Source of the DNA: Actinokineospora baliensis
Lineage (GTDB): Bacteria > Actinomycetota > Actinomycetes > Mycobacteriales > Pseudonocardiaceae
NCBI RefSeq assembly: GCF_016907695.1
Contig: NZ_JAFBCK010000001.1
Coordinates: 3,155,001-3,219,000, forward strand
DNA: 64,000 nt
Reading direction: 5' to 3'
Of this stretch, positions 1 through 7,707 are shown in pieces (within the stretch, counting starts at the first letter, position 1; each line of letters begins with the position of its first letter). The notes under the pieces are model-generated. The model searched no databases and was not told the origin of the DNA. It was given only the letters and a program-made list of their open reading frames with translations. The position numbers were made by a program, and so were the translations under genes.

Positions 1-641
1 TTGCGCACGGTCACCGCGAGGTTGAGCGAGAGCCCGGAGATGTAGGGGAACGGGTGCGCCGGGTCGAACGCCAGCGGGGTCAGCACCGGGAAGACCTGGT
101 CGCGGTAGTAGGCGGCCAGCCTCGCGTGCTCGTCGTCGGTGAGCTCGCCCCAGCTGGCGATGCTGATCCCGCGCTCGCGCAACGCCGGGCGCACCTGCTC
201 GGCGAAGGCCCGCGAGTGCCGCTCGACCAGGTCCTGGTTGCGCTTGGAGATGTAGCCCAACTGCTCGCGCGGGGTCAGCCCGTCCGCGCTGCGCACCGAG
301 AGCCCGGTCTCGTTCCTGCGCTTGAGGCCCGCGACCCGCACCATGTAGAACTCGTCGAGGTTGGAGGCGAAGATGGCCAGGAACTTGGCCCGCTCCAGCA
401 GCGGCTGCGAGGCGTCCTCGGCCAGGGCGAGCACCCGGCCGTTGAAGTCCAACCAGGACAGTTCCCGGTTCAGGTAGCGGTCGTCCGGCAGGTCGGTCTC
501 GGCGGTGGTCGCCGCCGGGGTGACCGCGGGCGGCGCGGACAGCACGCCGCGCGGCTCCACACCGTCGGTCGCGGGCGGCGGCGCGGTGGCGCTGTCGCCG
601 CTGGTCGTCGGGGCCTGGTCCGGGGTGCTGTCGGTGCTCAC
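1..641 (-). CDS. ppk1: polyphosphate kinase (PPK1), N-terminal part, cut by window edge
   Basis: PPK1 reversibly moves the terminal phosphate of ATP onto inorganic polyphosphate. About 213 codons are visible on the minus strand from a GTG at 641, and the gene runs off the left edge. After a Pro/Thr/Ala-rich lead of about 50 residues comes the family's N-terminal domain: [13 protein letters not shown], then [19 protein letters not shown], and near the edge [20 protein letters not shown]. The catalytic histidines lie outside the window. An ATG at 649 is closed at once by an in-frame stop, so GTG 641 is preferred. The gene precedes cofC on the same strand, as Rv2984 does next to Rv2983 in M. tuberculosis. 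Identity is certain; the start is slightly less so. Confidence 0.93.
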   Translation of the reverse strand, partial: MSTDSTPDQAPTTSGDSATAPPPATDGVEPRGVLSAPPAVTPAATTAETDLPDDRYLNRELSWLDFNGRVLALAEDASQPLLERAKFLAIFASNLDEFYMVRVAGLKRRNETGLSVRSADGLTPREQLGYISKRNQDLVERHSRAFAEQVRPALRERGISIASWGELTDDEHARLAAYYRDQVFPVLTPLAFDPAHPFPYISGLSLNLAVTVR

Positions 642-728
642 GGGCCCATTGTCGGTCACCGGCGGCCCGAAGGCGCACCCGCGACCGGTACGCGGACGTG
701 AATTCTCACCACATTCCCAGTTGGTCGA

Positions 729-1358
729 TCACCGCACCCGACAGGCTGCCCCGGCCAACCGAGCGGTGCGCGGCCCGAGCCCGAGCTCCCGGGCCAGGTG
801 CAGGTCACCGGGGGTGTCGACATCGCAACGCAGGTGGGTCAACGCCACGCCGACGCCGACGGCGCCCGCACCGTGCGCGGCGGCCGACCCCGGCCCGAAC
901 CGGGGGTCGAGCGCGGTACCCGCGGCGGCGAGCAGCAGCGTGGTGCCGGTACCCGGGCGGTCGGCGACGAACGCCCGCCGCCCGTCCGCCTCGGCCACCG
1001 CCGCGGCGAGGTCGGCTGGCCGCAGCGCGGGCAGATCGGCCTGCATGGCACCGACGCTTCCGCGCGGGTCGGCGCGGCGCAACACGTCTGCGCCGAAGTC
1101 CAGTGCCGCGTTGAGCCCGGGCAGGCCCCGTTCGTCCACCACCTCGGCCCCGGTCCCGGCCAGCGCGGCGACCACCCTGGCGTCCTCGCACACCACGAGC
1201 AGCCTGCGCACCCCCGGTGCCGCCAGCGCTGCGGTCACGGTGTCCAACACCACAGCCAGCACCAGTTCGCGGTGCGCCTCGGCCCCGCCGGGCACCGCGC
1301 CGCGCAGCCGCGACTTGGCCCTGTCGAGGTTCTTGACCGGCACGACGATGTCGACCAC
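729..1358 (-). CDS. cofC: 2-phospho-L-lactate / phosphoenolpyruvate guanylyltransferase (F420 biosynthesis)
   Basis: CofC (FbiD) joins GTP to phosphoenolpyruvate or 2-phospho-L-lactate, giving the activated donor for F420 synthesis in the cytosol. The 209-residue product opens VVDIVVPVKNLDRAKSRLR, the nucleotidyltransferase signature with the Lys/Arg that contacts GTP. It continues with LLVVCEDARV and MQADLPALRPADL, the Asp-containing metal-binding segment. An open frame extends upstream to 1451, but homology begins at the GTG at 1358, so that start is used. It lies between ppk1 and plsC/gpsA, the usual mycobacterial order. The other F420 genes (cofD/fbiA, fbiB) are not in the window. Confidence 0.92.
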   Translation of the reverse strand: MVDIVVPVKNLDRAKSRLRGAVPGGAEAHRELVLAVVLDTVTAALAAPGVRRLLVVCEDARVVAALAGTGAEVVDERGLPGLNAALDFGADVLRRADPRGSVGAMQADLPALRPADLAAAVAEADGRRAFVADRPGTGTTLLLAAAGTALDPRFGPGSAAAHGAGAVGVGVALTHLRCDVDTPGDLHLARELGLGPRTARLAGAACRVR

Positions 1359-1492
1359 ACCACCGATCCTGCCGGCCGGGGCGGTGCGCCGGAGCCGGCA
1401 CCCGGTAGTGGACCCGTGTGGACCCGGCGCCGGGCGGGCAGGGAGACTCACTGGTCACGTGCGGGTGCGGGGTCGGATGCGGAGGAGCGGCG

Positions 1493-2215
1493 TTGGGCAA
1501 GCGTGAGAAGGGCGGGTTCTGGGTCGGGCTGTCGGCCGCGGTGTTCTACCCGGTGAGCTGGTTGGGCAAGCGCGAGTACCGGCGCGCGGACAAGCTGCCC
1601 GCCGAGGGCGCCGCCCTGCTGGTGATGAACCACGTCTCGCACCTGGACCCGGTCAGCGACGCGGTGTTCGTGCACCGCAACGGGCGGGTGCCGCGGTTCA
1701 TGGCCAAGGACAGCCTGTTCCGGATCCCGTTGTTCGGCAAGATGCTGGCCGGTTCCGGCGGCATCCCGGTCTACCGGGGTTCCTCCGACGCCCGCAACAG
1801 CCTCAGCGCCGCGCACGAGGCCCTGCGCGACGGCAAGCTCGTGCTCATCTACCCCGAGGGCACCATCACCAAGGACCCGGCGGGCTGGCCGATGTGGTCG
1901 CGCACGGGGGTGGCGCGGTTGGCGCTGGACAACGACGTCCCCGTCGTCCCGGCCGCGCGGTGGGGGACCCAGCGGATCTGGAACGGCTACGACAAGAAGT
2001 TCCGGCCGTTCCCGCGCAAGCGGGTGGTGACCGTCGTCGGCGACCCCGTCGACCTGTCGGCCTACCGCGGCCAGCCGGTGACCAACCAGCTGCTGCGCGA
2101 GGTCACCGACCTGCTCATGAGCCGGGTGCGCGCGCTGCTGGCCGAGATCCGCGAGGAACCGGAGCCCGAGGGCTTCTACCGCGCGGGCGGCAAGCGCGAC
2201 GCCGCAGAGGGCTGA
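1493..2215 (+). CDS. plsC: 1-acyl-sn-glycerol-3-phosphate acyltransferase (PlsC family)
   Basis: This membrane-associated acyltransferase of phospholipid synthesis moves an acyl chain to lysophosphatidate or a related acceptor. About 240 residues. Motif I is NHVSHLDP (the NHxxxxD catalytic pair) and motif III is YPEGTITKD. The segment GGIPVYRG lies between them. A longer open frame starts at 1418, but the TTG at 1493 has a strong ribosome site (ggaggag, 1481-1487) five bases upstream and matches the family N-terminus, so it was chosen. The stop is ten bases before gpsA. The two probably form one glycerophospholipid transcription unit. Confidence 0.9.
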   Translation: MGKREKGGFWVGLSAAVFYPVSWLGKREYRRADKLPAEGAALLVMNHVSHLDPVSDAVFVHRNGRVPRFMAKDSLFRIPLFGKMLAGSGGIPVYRGSSDARNSLSAAHEALRDGKLVLIYPEGTITKDPAGWPMWSRTGVARLALDNDVPVVPAARWGTQRIWNGYDKKFRPFPRKRVVTVVGDPVDLSAYRGQPVTNQLLREVTDLLMSRVRALLAEIREEPEPEGFYRAGGKRDAAEG

Positions 2216-2225
2216 GGCACCGGTC

Positions 2226-3230
2226 ATGGCTGGCAAGATCACGGTCATGGGCGCGGGGTCGTGGGGGACCACCTTCGCCAAGGTGCTGGCCGACGCGGGG
2301 ACCGAGGTGGTCCTGTGGGCGCGGCGGCGCGACGTCGCCGAGGGCATCGCGGCGACCAGGCAGAACCGGGACTACCTGCCCGGGGTCGTACTGCCGGACC
2401 CGTTGACGTCCACTTCGGACCCGAGGGCGGCGCTCGAGGGCGCGGGCACGGTGGTGCTCGCGGTGCCCAGCCAGACCCTGCGGCACAACCTCACCGCCTG
2501 GCGGGCGCTGCTGCCGCGGGGGGCGACGCTGGTGAGCCTGGCCAAGGGGGTGGAGCTGGGCACGCTCAAGAGGATGAGCGAGGTCGTGGTCGACGTGGCG
2601 GGTGTGCCGCAGGACCAGGTCGCGGTGGTGTCGGGGCCGAACCTGGCCAAGGAGATCGCCGAGGAACAGCCCACGGCCACGGTCATCGCCTGCCGCGACC
2701 ACGACCGCGCGGTGGCGCTGCAACAGGCCTGCACCACCGGCTACTTCCGGCCGTACACGATCACCGACGTCATCGGCTGCGAGCTCGGCGGCGCCTGCAA
2801 GAACGTCATCGCCCTGTCCTGCGGTATGGCCGACGGGCTCGGCTTCGGCGCCAACACCCTGGCCACGCTGATGACCCGCGGCCTCGCGGAGACCAGCAGG
2901 CTCGGCGCCGCGCTCGGCGCGGACCCGATGACCTTCGCGGGCCTCGCCGGTCTCGGCGACCTGGTGGCCTCGTGCTCCTCGCCGCTGTCGCGCAACCGGA
3001 CCTTCGGCGCGCGGCTCGGTCGCGGCGAGACGATGGCGCAGGCGCAGGCGGCGGTGGGCGGCCAGGTCGCCGAGGGCGTGAAGTCGTGCTCGTCGATCCG
3101 GGAACTGGCGCTGCGGCACGGGGTGGAGATGCCGATCACCGAGGTGGTGCACCGGGTCTGCCACGACGGGTTCGACCCGAACGAGATGGCCGGTCAGCTG
3201 ATCGGCCGCAAGACCAGGCCGGAGCGGTGA
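2226..3230 (+). CDS. gpsA: NAD(P)H-dependent glycerol-3-phosphate dehydrogenase
   Basis: GpsA reduces dihydroxyacetone phosphate to sn-glycerol-3-phosphate, the backbone for phospholipids. The 334-residue protein begins with a Rossmann fold ([17 protein letters not shown]). It carries the conserved GPNLAKEI strand, the catalytic-lysine region [15 protein letters not shown], and the substrate-binding [19 protein letters not shown]. Length is normal. The ATG at 2226 is ten bases after plsC. The final codons overlap the GTG of the next gene (GTGA, 3227-3230), which suggests translational coupling. Confidence 0.96.
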   Translation: MAGKITVMGAGSWGTTFAKVLADAGTEVVLWARRRDVAEGIAATRQNRDYLPGVVLPDPLTSTSDPRAALEGAGTVVLAVPSQTLRHNLTAWRALLPRGATLVSLAKGVELGTLKRMSEVVVDVAGVPQDQVAVVSGPNLAKEIAEEQPTATVIACRDHDRAVALQQACTTGYFRPYTITDVIGCELGGACKNVIALSCGMADGLGFGANTLATLMTRGLAETSRLGAALGADPMTFAGLAGLGDLVASCSSPLSRNRTFGARLGRGETMAQAQAAVGGQVAEGVKSCSSIRELALRHGVEMPITEVVHRVCHDGFDPNEMAGQLIGRKTRPER

Positions 3231-4324
3231 ACGCGCCCCTCGGGGACGGGACCCGCTGCGTGCACGCGGGACAGGTCCCCTCCGCGCCCGGCGCGGCCGT
3301 CCCGCCGCAGCCGGTGCTGGCCGCGCAGTACCACCTGTCCGACGACCCCACCGACGACTTCTACGGCCGCGCGGGCAATCCGACGTGGCGGGCCCTGGAG
3401 TCGGCCATCGGTGAGCTCGACGGCGGGACGTGCCTGGTCTACGCCTCCGGCATGGCCGCGGTGTCGTCGGTGCTGAGGGTGCTGCTCAAGCCCGGTGACA
3501 CGGTGGTCCTGCCGTCCGACGGCTACTACCTGGCGCGTTCCTACGTGCGCGAGCACATGAACGGCTTGGTGGTGCGGGAAGTCCCGACGGCGGGGGAGTG
3601 GACCGCGGACACGGTCGCGGGCGCACGCCTGGTGCTGCTGGAAACCCCGTCCAACCCCGGCCTCGACGTGTGCGACATCGCCGCGATCGCCGGGCTGGCG
3701 CACGCGGCGGGCGCGCTGGTCGCCGTCGACAACACCACGGTGACCCCGTTGGGGCAGCGGCCGTTGGAGCTGGGCGCGGACATCACCCTCGCCAGCGACA
3801 CCAAGGCACTGGCCGGGCACAGCGACATCGTCCTCGGCCACGTCACCACCGCCGACCCGGACCTGGCCGCCCGGCTGCGGTCCGAGCGCACGGCGAGCGG
3901 GGCGGTGCCGGGGCCGTTCGAGGTGTGGTTGGCCCACCGCGGCTTGGGCACACTTGACCTGAGGTTGGCCCGCCAGGCGGAGAACGCGGCCGCGCTGTAC
4001 GAGGCTCTGCGGGAGCACCCGGGGGTCCGGTCGGTGCGGTGGCCTGGTTCCCCGCTCGACCCGGCGCACCCGGTGGCCTCGCGGCAGATGCGCCGCTTCG
4101 GCGGGGTGGTCACCTTCGAGCTCGAGTCGGCGGCGGCCGTGGCGGGGTTCCTGGCCGCGTCCCGGTTGGTGTCCTCGGCGACCAGCTTCGGCGGCCTGCA
4201 CTCCAGCGCCGACCGCCGGGCCCGCTGGGGCGACCCGGTCCCCGAGGGCCTGGTGCGCTTCTCCTGCGGCTGTGAGGACACCCGCGACCTCGTCGCCGAT
4301 GTCCTCACAGCCCTGGGCGCCTAG
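3227..4324 (+). CDS. cystathionine gamma-lyase (Cys/Met metabolism PLP enzyme)
   Basis: This PLP-dependent enzyme of the cystathionine gamma-synthase/lyase family probably splits cystathionine to cysteine. The 365-residue product has the family landmarks: [20 protein letters not shown], the cofactor-stacking [29 protein letters not shown], and the Schiff-base lysine in [11 protein letters not shown] (Lys193). The C-terminal [17 protein letters not shown] and VRFSCGCED complete the active site. It starts at a GTG overlapping the gpsA stop, so it is probably cotranscribed with gpsA. Its stop shares a CTAG with the convergent rskA stop. The cysteine dioxygenase 1.7 kb away gives a local sulfur amino acid theme. 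Synthase versus lyase is not decidable from sequence alone. Confidence 0.88.
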   Translation: MNAPLGDGTRCVHAGQVPSAPGAAVPPQPVLAAQYHLSDDPTDDFYGRAGNPTWRALESAIGELDGGTCLVYASGMAAVSSVLRVLLKPGDTVVLPSDGYYLARSYVREHMNGLVVREVPTAGEWTADTVAGARLVLLETPSNPGLDVCDIAAIAGLAHAAGALVAVDNTTVTPLGQRPLELGADITLASDTKALAGHSDIVLGHVTTADPDLAARLRSERTASGAVPGPFEVWLAHRGLGTLDLRLARQAENAAALYEALREHPGVRSVRWPGSPLDPAHPVASRQMRRFGGVVTFELESAAAVAGFLAASRLVSSATSFGGLHSSADRRARWGDPVPEGLVRFSCGCEDTRDLVADVLTALGA

Positions 4325-5058
4325 ACCGGCAGCGCCATCGTCATGACGACCTCGCCGTGCGGGGTGTCGGACCCGCCAGCGGCCTCGATGCTGACGCCGA
4401 CCTGGTTGGCCGCCCCGATCCCTGCGCTGTCCACGATGGACGCCCGGCCGGTGCTGTCCGGGGTCATCAGGCCAACCGAGCGCGGGTCACCGTTGTCGCG
4501 CATCAGCCACGCCTGGTAGGTCTTGCCCGCGGGGGCGGGCGGCATGTTGGCCGCCAGCAGCATGACCTTGCCCTGCGCGCGGGACACGACGACGGTGCCG
4601 TTGAGCCCGGTGGTCGTCGACCCGCTGACGAACCGCGCGTCGTCGGCCGACAGCAGCTCCACCATGGCCGTGGTCTGCGACTTCTGGTCGTCGAGCTGGT
4701 CCTGGTTGCGCACCAGGGCGACACCGAGGGCCACGGACACGACCAGCAGCGCGGCGGCCGCGATCCCGGTCAGCCGCAACGCCCACGCCGGCCGGGAGCG
4801 CCTGGGGCCGTCCGCGTGGTGCTCCAGCGGCGGCAGTTGCCGGACCTGCGCGACCCGGGCGAGCACCCGCGCCTTGAGCTCCGGCGGTGGCACCTCCGAC
4901 ACCGCGTCCCCGACGCGAGCGGCGGTGGCCTGCAGTTCGCGCACCTCCTGGGCGCACGCCTCGCAGACGGCGAGGTGCCGCTCGAAGGCGGCGCGCTCGA
5001 TCTCCGGGATCGCGTCGAGCGCGTAGGCGCCGGTCAGCGCGTGGATGTCAGCGGTCAT
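4321..5058 (-). CDS. rskA: anti-sigma K factor RskA-like, zinc-binding type
   Basis: This membrane-anchored anti-sigma factor should hold the adjacent ECF sigma factor until a signal releases it. 245 residues. The N-terminal anti-sigma domain carries the zinc motif H28-x3-C32-x2-C35 in HLAVCEACAQEV. One membrane span lies at about residues 92-115 (GIAAAALLVVSVALGVALV). An extracytoplasmic RskA domain follows, ending [17 protein letters not shown], with the typical KTYQAWLMRDN. The ATG overlaps the sigma factor stop by four bases (ATGA), the usual sign of a coupled sigma/anti-sigma pair. In mycobacteria the RskA cysteine pair responds to redox state and the protein is cut by the Rip1 pathway; here that is inference. 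Confidence 0.92.
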   Translation of the reverse strand: MTADIHALTGAYALDAIPEIERAAFERHLAVCEACAQEVRELQATAARVGDAVSEVPPPELKARVLARVAQVRQLPPLEHHADGPRRSRPAWALRLTGIAAAALLVVSVALGVALVRNQDQLDDQKSQTTAMVELLSADDARFVSGSTTTGLNGTVVVSRAQGKVMLLAANMPPAPAGKTYQAWLMRDNGDPRSVGLMTPDSTGRASIVDSAGIGAANQVGVSIEAAGGSDTPHGEVVMTMALPV

Positions 5059-5654
5059 CGGGCCACCCCCAGGCAGTCGCGCAGACGGATGAGACCGTCG
5101 CGCAGTCGAGTCTTGATCGTCCCCAGCGGCGTGTCGAGCAGTTCCGCCACCTCGCGGTAGGTCAACCCGCGGTAGTACGCCAGTTCCACCGACTCGCGCT
5201 GCAGGTCGGTCAGCGAGGACAGGCACCGGCGCACCTGCTCGTGCTCGAGCCGGGTGCCGACCTGCTCGGCCACCTCGTCGAAGGGCCTGCTGGTCTCCCG
5301 CCGGTAGGCGCGGTCCTCGCGGTCGGTGGCCGACTGCGACGAGCGCACCCTGTCCACCGCCCGCCGGTGCGCCAGGGTCATCACCCAGGTCATCGCGCTG
5401 CCCCGCTCCGGGCTGAACCGCGCCGCGGTCCGCCACAGCTCCAGCAGCACCTCCTGGGTCACCTCCTCCGACTGCGCCGGGTCCCGCACGATCCGCCGCA
5501 CCAGGCCGAACACCGGCGCCGACACCTGGTCGTAGAGCCGCTCGAACGCGCCCTCGTCGCCCCGGGCGACCTGCTGCAACAACGCTTCCGCGTCCGGTGG
5601 GCGCGTCTCATCCGAAGCACCACCACCCGCGATCCGCCGAACCCGCTCGGCCAT
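5055..5654 (-). CDS. sigK: ECF RNA polymerase sigma factor SigK
   Basis: An ECF sigma factor of 199 residues. Region 2 is AFERLYDQVSAPVFGLVRRI with EEVTQEVLLELWRTAARF, then GSAMTWVMTLAHRRAVDRVR. Region 4 is LTDLQRESVELAYYRGLTY followed by the helix-turn-helix VAELLDTPLGTIKTRLRDG. The ATG at 5654 gives the family length; a GTG six bases upstream (5660) is an alternative. The gene overlaps rskA by four bases. In mycobacteria SigK drives its own operon and secreted antigens such as Mpt70 and Mpt83. No such target lies here, so the regulon is unknown. The upstream 200 bases hold no other gene on this strand. Confidence 0.92.
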   Translation of the reverse strand: MAERVRRIAGGGASDETRPPDAEALLQQVARGDEGAFERLYDQVSAPVFGLVRRIVRDPAQSEEVTQEVLLELWRTAARFSPERGSAMTWVMTLAHRRAVDRVRSSQSATDREDRAYRRETSRPFDEVAEQVGTRLEHEQVRRCLSSLTDLQRESVELAYYRGLTYREVAELLDTPLGTIKTRLRDGLIRLRDCLGVAR

Positions 5655-5856
5655 GCACACCCGCTCTCGTCGACCAGCCCCGCGAGGACCCGCGCCCGCA
5701 CGTCGTCGGTCATTCGGGGCGACCCGCCCTGCCGGATTGGCGCCGCGCCCGCCCTGACCGGCGCGGACAGCCCGCCGCCGACCAGCACTGTCCCACGGAG
5801 TAGGAGCGCGCGGGGGTGGCTTGCGCGCAGGCGGGCCCGCTGCCACGCTGTGCCGC

Positions 5857-5937
5857 GTGTTGAAGCGCGCCATCTCCGACCGCCGGGGTCACGTCGACCT
5901 CGGCTTGGTCGCGAGCGCGCTCTGTCCGTGCCGCTGA
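5857..5937 (+). CDS. short leader peptide of the actinobacterial cysteine/sulfur type
   Basis: A 26-residue open frame, GTG to TGA, ends 76 bases before the cysteine dioxygenase start. It reads (M)LKRAISDRRGHVDLGL followed by VASALCPCR. This matches the short 'putative leader peptide' family that precedes sulfur-assimilation and cysteine genes in actinomycetes, whose core is R-R-x-HVDL-x-R/L-V-S/A-x-ALC. The penultimate codons are TGT-CCG-TGC, two Cys codons just before the stop, as expected of a ribosome-mediated cysteine sensor. A CCCGGG-TCTC-CCCGGG hairpin lies in the gap to the dioxygenase. The frame, the Cys codons and the position are seen. The regulatory role is inferred from the family. 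Confidence 0.7.
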   Translation: MLKRAISDRRGHVDLGLVASALCPCR

Positions 5938-6013
5938 TCCAGCCCATCCGCCGACCCGGGTCTCCCCGGGCCGCGCCCGCTGTGTTCACCGCCACCGAAG
6001 GACACCCCCGGCC

Positions 6014-6493
6014 ATGTTCGCCGTTCCGCCCAACACCATCGCGCTCGCCGCGACCCCGGCCGCCGCGCACCCCGTGCTCACCGCCCGCCGCTATGCCCAG
6101 GACCGCGCCAGGTGGGCGGCCCTGCTGCGCTACGACCCGGCCGAGCGGTTCGCCGCCCTCGTCGAGCGGGTCAACGGCCAGGAGATCTGGCTGATGAGCT
6201 GGCTGCCCGGCCAGCACACCGACCTGCACGACCACAGCACCGCGACCGGCGCGTTCACCGTGGTCTCCGGGACCCTGACCGAGCGGGTCGCCGCACCGCA
6301 CCGGCCAGCCGAGGTGCTGCACACGCTGGTCGAGGGGCAGTCGCGGGTGTTCGGGCCTGGTTACGTGCACCAGGTGGGCAATGACTCGGCGGATCCCGCG
6401 GTGAGCATTCACGTCTATCGGGCCGCCCGCCCGGCGATGCGTCAGTACCGGATCGACCCGGTTACGGGACCGCGGCGGTTGCCCGAGCGGTGA
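6014..6493 (+). CDS. cysteine dioxygenase type I (cupin)
   Basis: A cytosolic iron enzyme that oxidises L-cysteine to cysteine sulfinate, the first step of cysteine breakdown. 159 residues with one cupin domain. The iron ligands are His72 and His74 in LHDHSTATGAF and His119 in GYVHQVGND. The strand SGTLTERV lies between them. Length is typical of bacterial thiol dioxygenases, so a relative acting on another small thiol cannot be excluded. The ATG at 6014 is preceded by gaagga, about eleven bases away. A cysteine-type leader peptide lies just upstream. The last 56 codons plus stop are repeated three more times downstream as decayed copies (see 6326-7002), so this copy is the intact one. Confidence 0.85.
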   Translation: MFAVPPNTIALAATPAAAHPVLTARRYAQDRARWAALLRYDPAERFAALVERVNGQEIWLMSWLPGQHTDLHDHSTATGAFTVVSGTLTERVAAPHRPAEVLHTLVEGQSRVFGPGYVHQVGNDSADPAVSIHVYRAARPAMRQYRIDPVTGPRRLPER

Positions 6494-7002
6494 TGTGTGC
6501 GGTCTGGTCGAGGGCCAGTCGCGGGTTGGGACCTGGCTAGGTGCACCAGGTCTATCGGGCCGCTCGGTCGGCGCGTCAGTACCGGATCGACCCGGTCACC
6601 GGACCGCGGCCGTTGCCCGAGCGGTGGTGTGCACACCTGGTCGAAGGCAAGTCGAGAGTGTTCGGGCCTGGCTGCATGCACTAGGTGGGCTATGACTCGG
6701 CCGATCCTGCGGTGAGCATCCACGTCTGCCGGGCTGCTCGGTCGGCGGTGCGCCAGTACCGGATCGACCCGGTCACCAGACCGCGGCCGTTCCTCGAGCC
6801 GTGATGTGCACACCCTGGTCGAAGGCAAGTCACGGGTGTTCGGGCCCGGCTACGTGCACCAGGTCGGCAATGACCCGGCGGATCCCGCGGTGAGCATTCA
6901 CGTCTATCGGGCCGCCCGCCCGGCCATGCGCCACTACCGGATCGACCCGGTCACCGGACCGCGGCGGTTGCCCGAGCCGTGATGTGTGCGGGCTGGTCGA
7001 GG
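6326..7002 (+). repeat. degenerate tandem array of the dioxygenase 3' end (178-bp units)
   Basis: Four consecutive units start at a ctggtcgagg-like 10-mer at 6326, 6504, 6637 and 6815, and a fifth copy of the 10-mer at 6993 closes the array. Unit lengths are 178, 133, 178 and 178 bp. The first unit is the real end of the dioxygenase gene. Units 2 and 3 carry stops and changes (unit 2 has lost 45 bases). Unit 4 is close to intact and still encodes GYVHQVGNDPADPAVSIHV and RIDPVTGPRRLPE. The terminal 10-mer lies inside the 3' end of the convergent flavoprotein gene. The arrangement fits tandem duplication by slippage between two short identical sites, followed by decay. Confidence 0.9.
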
Positions 7003-7637
7003 TCCGAGTCCGACTCCGGCTCGCCCCACACCCGCCGCAGTGGCAGCACACCGGCCCACGCGACGTTCGCGACGATGTCCTCTTCGTCGTCGCCGGGGCC
7101 GCCTGCGCGGGTCTTCACCGCCGCTTCGGCGAGGTCGAGCGTCAACACGGCGGTGGCGGCCAGTTCTTTGGTGGTGGGCAGCCGGGCGTGGTCCCACGAG
7201 CCGGGGGCCATGTGCTCGGTGAGCACGCGCAGCCCGTGCAGCTTCGCGTCTGGGTCGGTGATCTGGGTCGCCGTCCCGTGGATGACCGCTGAGCGGTAGT
7301 TCATCGAGTGGTGGAACACCGACCGCGCGTAGACGACCCCGTCCACCAGGGTCACCGCGACGCACACCTCCATGCCGGTCATGGCCGCGCGCAGGCTGCG
7401 CGCCCCGGTGGAGCCGTGCAGGTAGAGGGTGTCGCCGTCGCGGCCGTAGCCGGTTGGCAGGACCACCGGCGACCCGTCGACCACAGTGGACAGGTGGCAG
7501 ATCAGGCCGGCGTCGAGGACCGCGTACAGCGTCGCCCGGTCGGCTGTGGAGCGGTGCGCGCCGCGCTTGACGGTGCTGCGCGGCGTCGGCGAGAGCGGGG
7601 GCAGGTCGGCTGCCGGGTGGCGGTTGTTCTCGGTCAC
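6951..7637 (-). CDS. pyridoxamine 5'-phosphate oxidase family flavoprotein
   Basis: 228 residues with an FMN-binding split barrel of the Pyridox_ox_2/NimA type. Visible segments are LYAVLDAGLICHLSTVVDG, VVLPTGYGRDGDTLYLHGST, the long helix SLRAAMTGMEVCVAVTLVDG, and VFHHSMNYRSAVIHGTA. Substrate unknown. The GTG at 7637 follows no stronger start, and family homology begins soon after. It is divergent from a MocR/PdxR-type regulator 70 bases away, a common pairing that suggests the regulator controls it. Its last ~15 residues (QPAHITARATAAVR) and its stop are read from the antisense of the dioxygenase repeat array, so the C-terminus appears remade by that duplication. Confidence 0.82.
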   Translation of the reverse strand: MTENNRHPAADLPPLSPTPRSTVKRGAHRSTADRATLYAVLDAGLICHLSTVVDGSPVVLPTGYGRDGDTLYLHGSTGARSLRAAMTGMEVCVAVTLVDGVVYARSVFHHSMNYRSAVIHGTATQITDPDAKLHGLRVLTEHMAPGSWDHARLPTTKELAATAVLTLDLAEAAVKTRAGGPGDDEEDIVANVAWAGVLPLRRVWGEPESDSDLDQPAHITARATAAVR

Positions 7638-7707
7638 GCCGTTTACGCTGCAACACCCGAGTGGCATCCTGACAGGGCCACAGCTCGGTGATTTCAGGAG
7701 GCCACTG
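7638..7707. promoter_or_regulatory. divergent promoter region between flavoprotein and MocR regulator
   Basis: Seventy bases separate the two divergent start codons. The + strand gene has a strong ribosome site, aggagg at 7696-7701, six bases before its GTG. A pairing of this kind usually holds the operator for the MocR protein. I see gtttacgctgcaac near 7641 but no convincing palindrome. Confidence 0.45.

Noticed and set aside
2261..3226. Long open frame running in front of the cystathionine gamma-lyase gene
   Set aside because: It is the +2 shadow of gpsA, Arg/Gly-rich with no family; only the part from 3227 is coding.
6495..6828. Small open frames in both strands downstream of the dioxygenase
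   Set aside because: They are decayed repeat units with stops and no ribosome sites.
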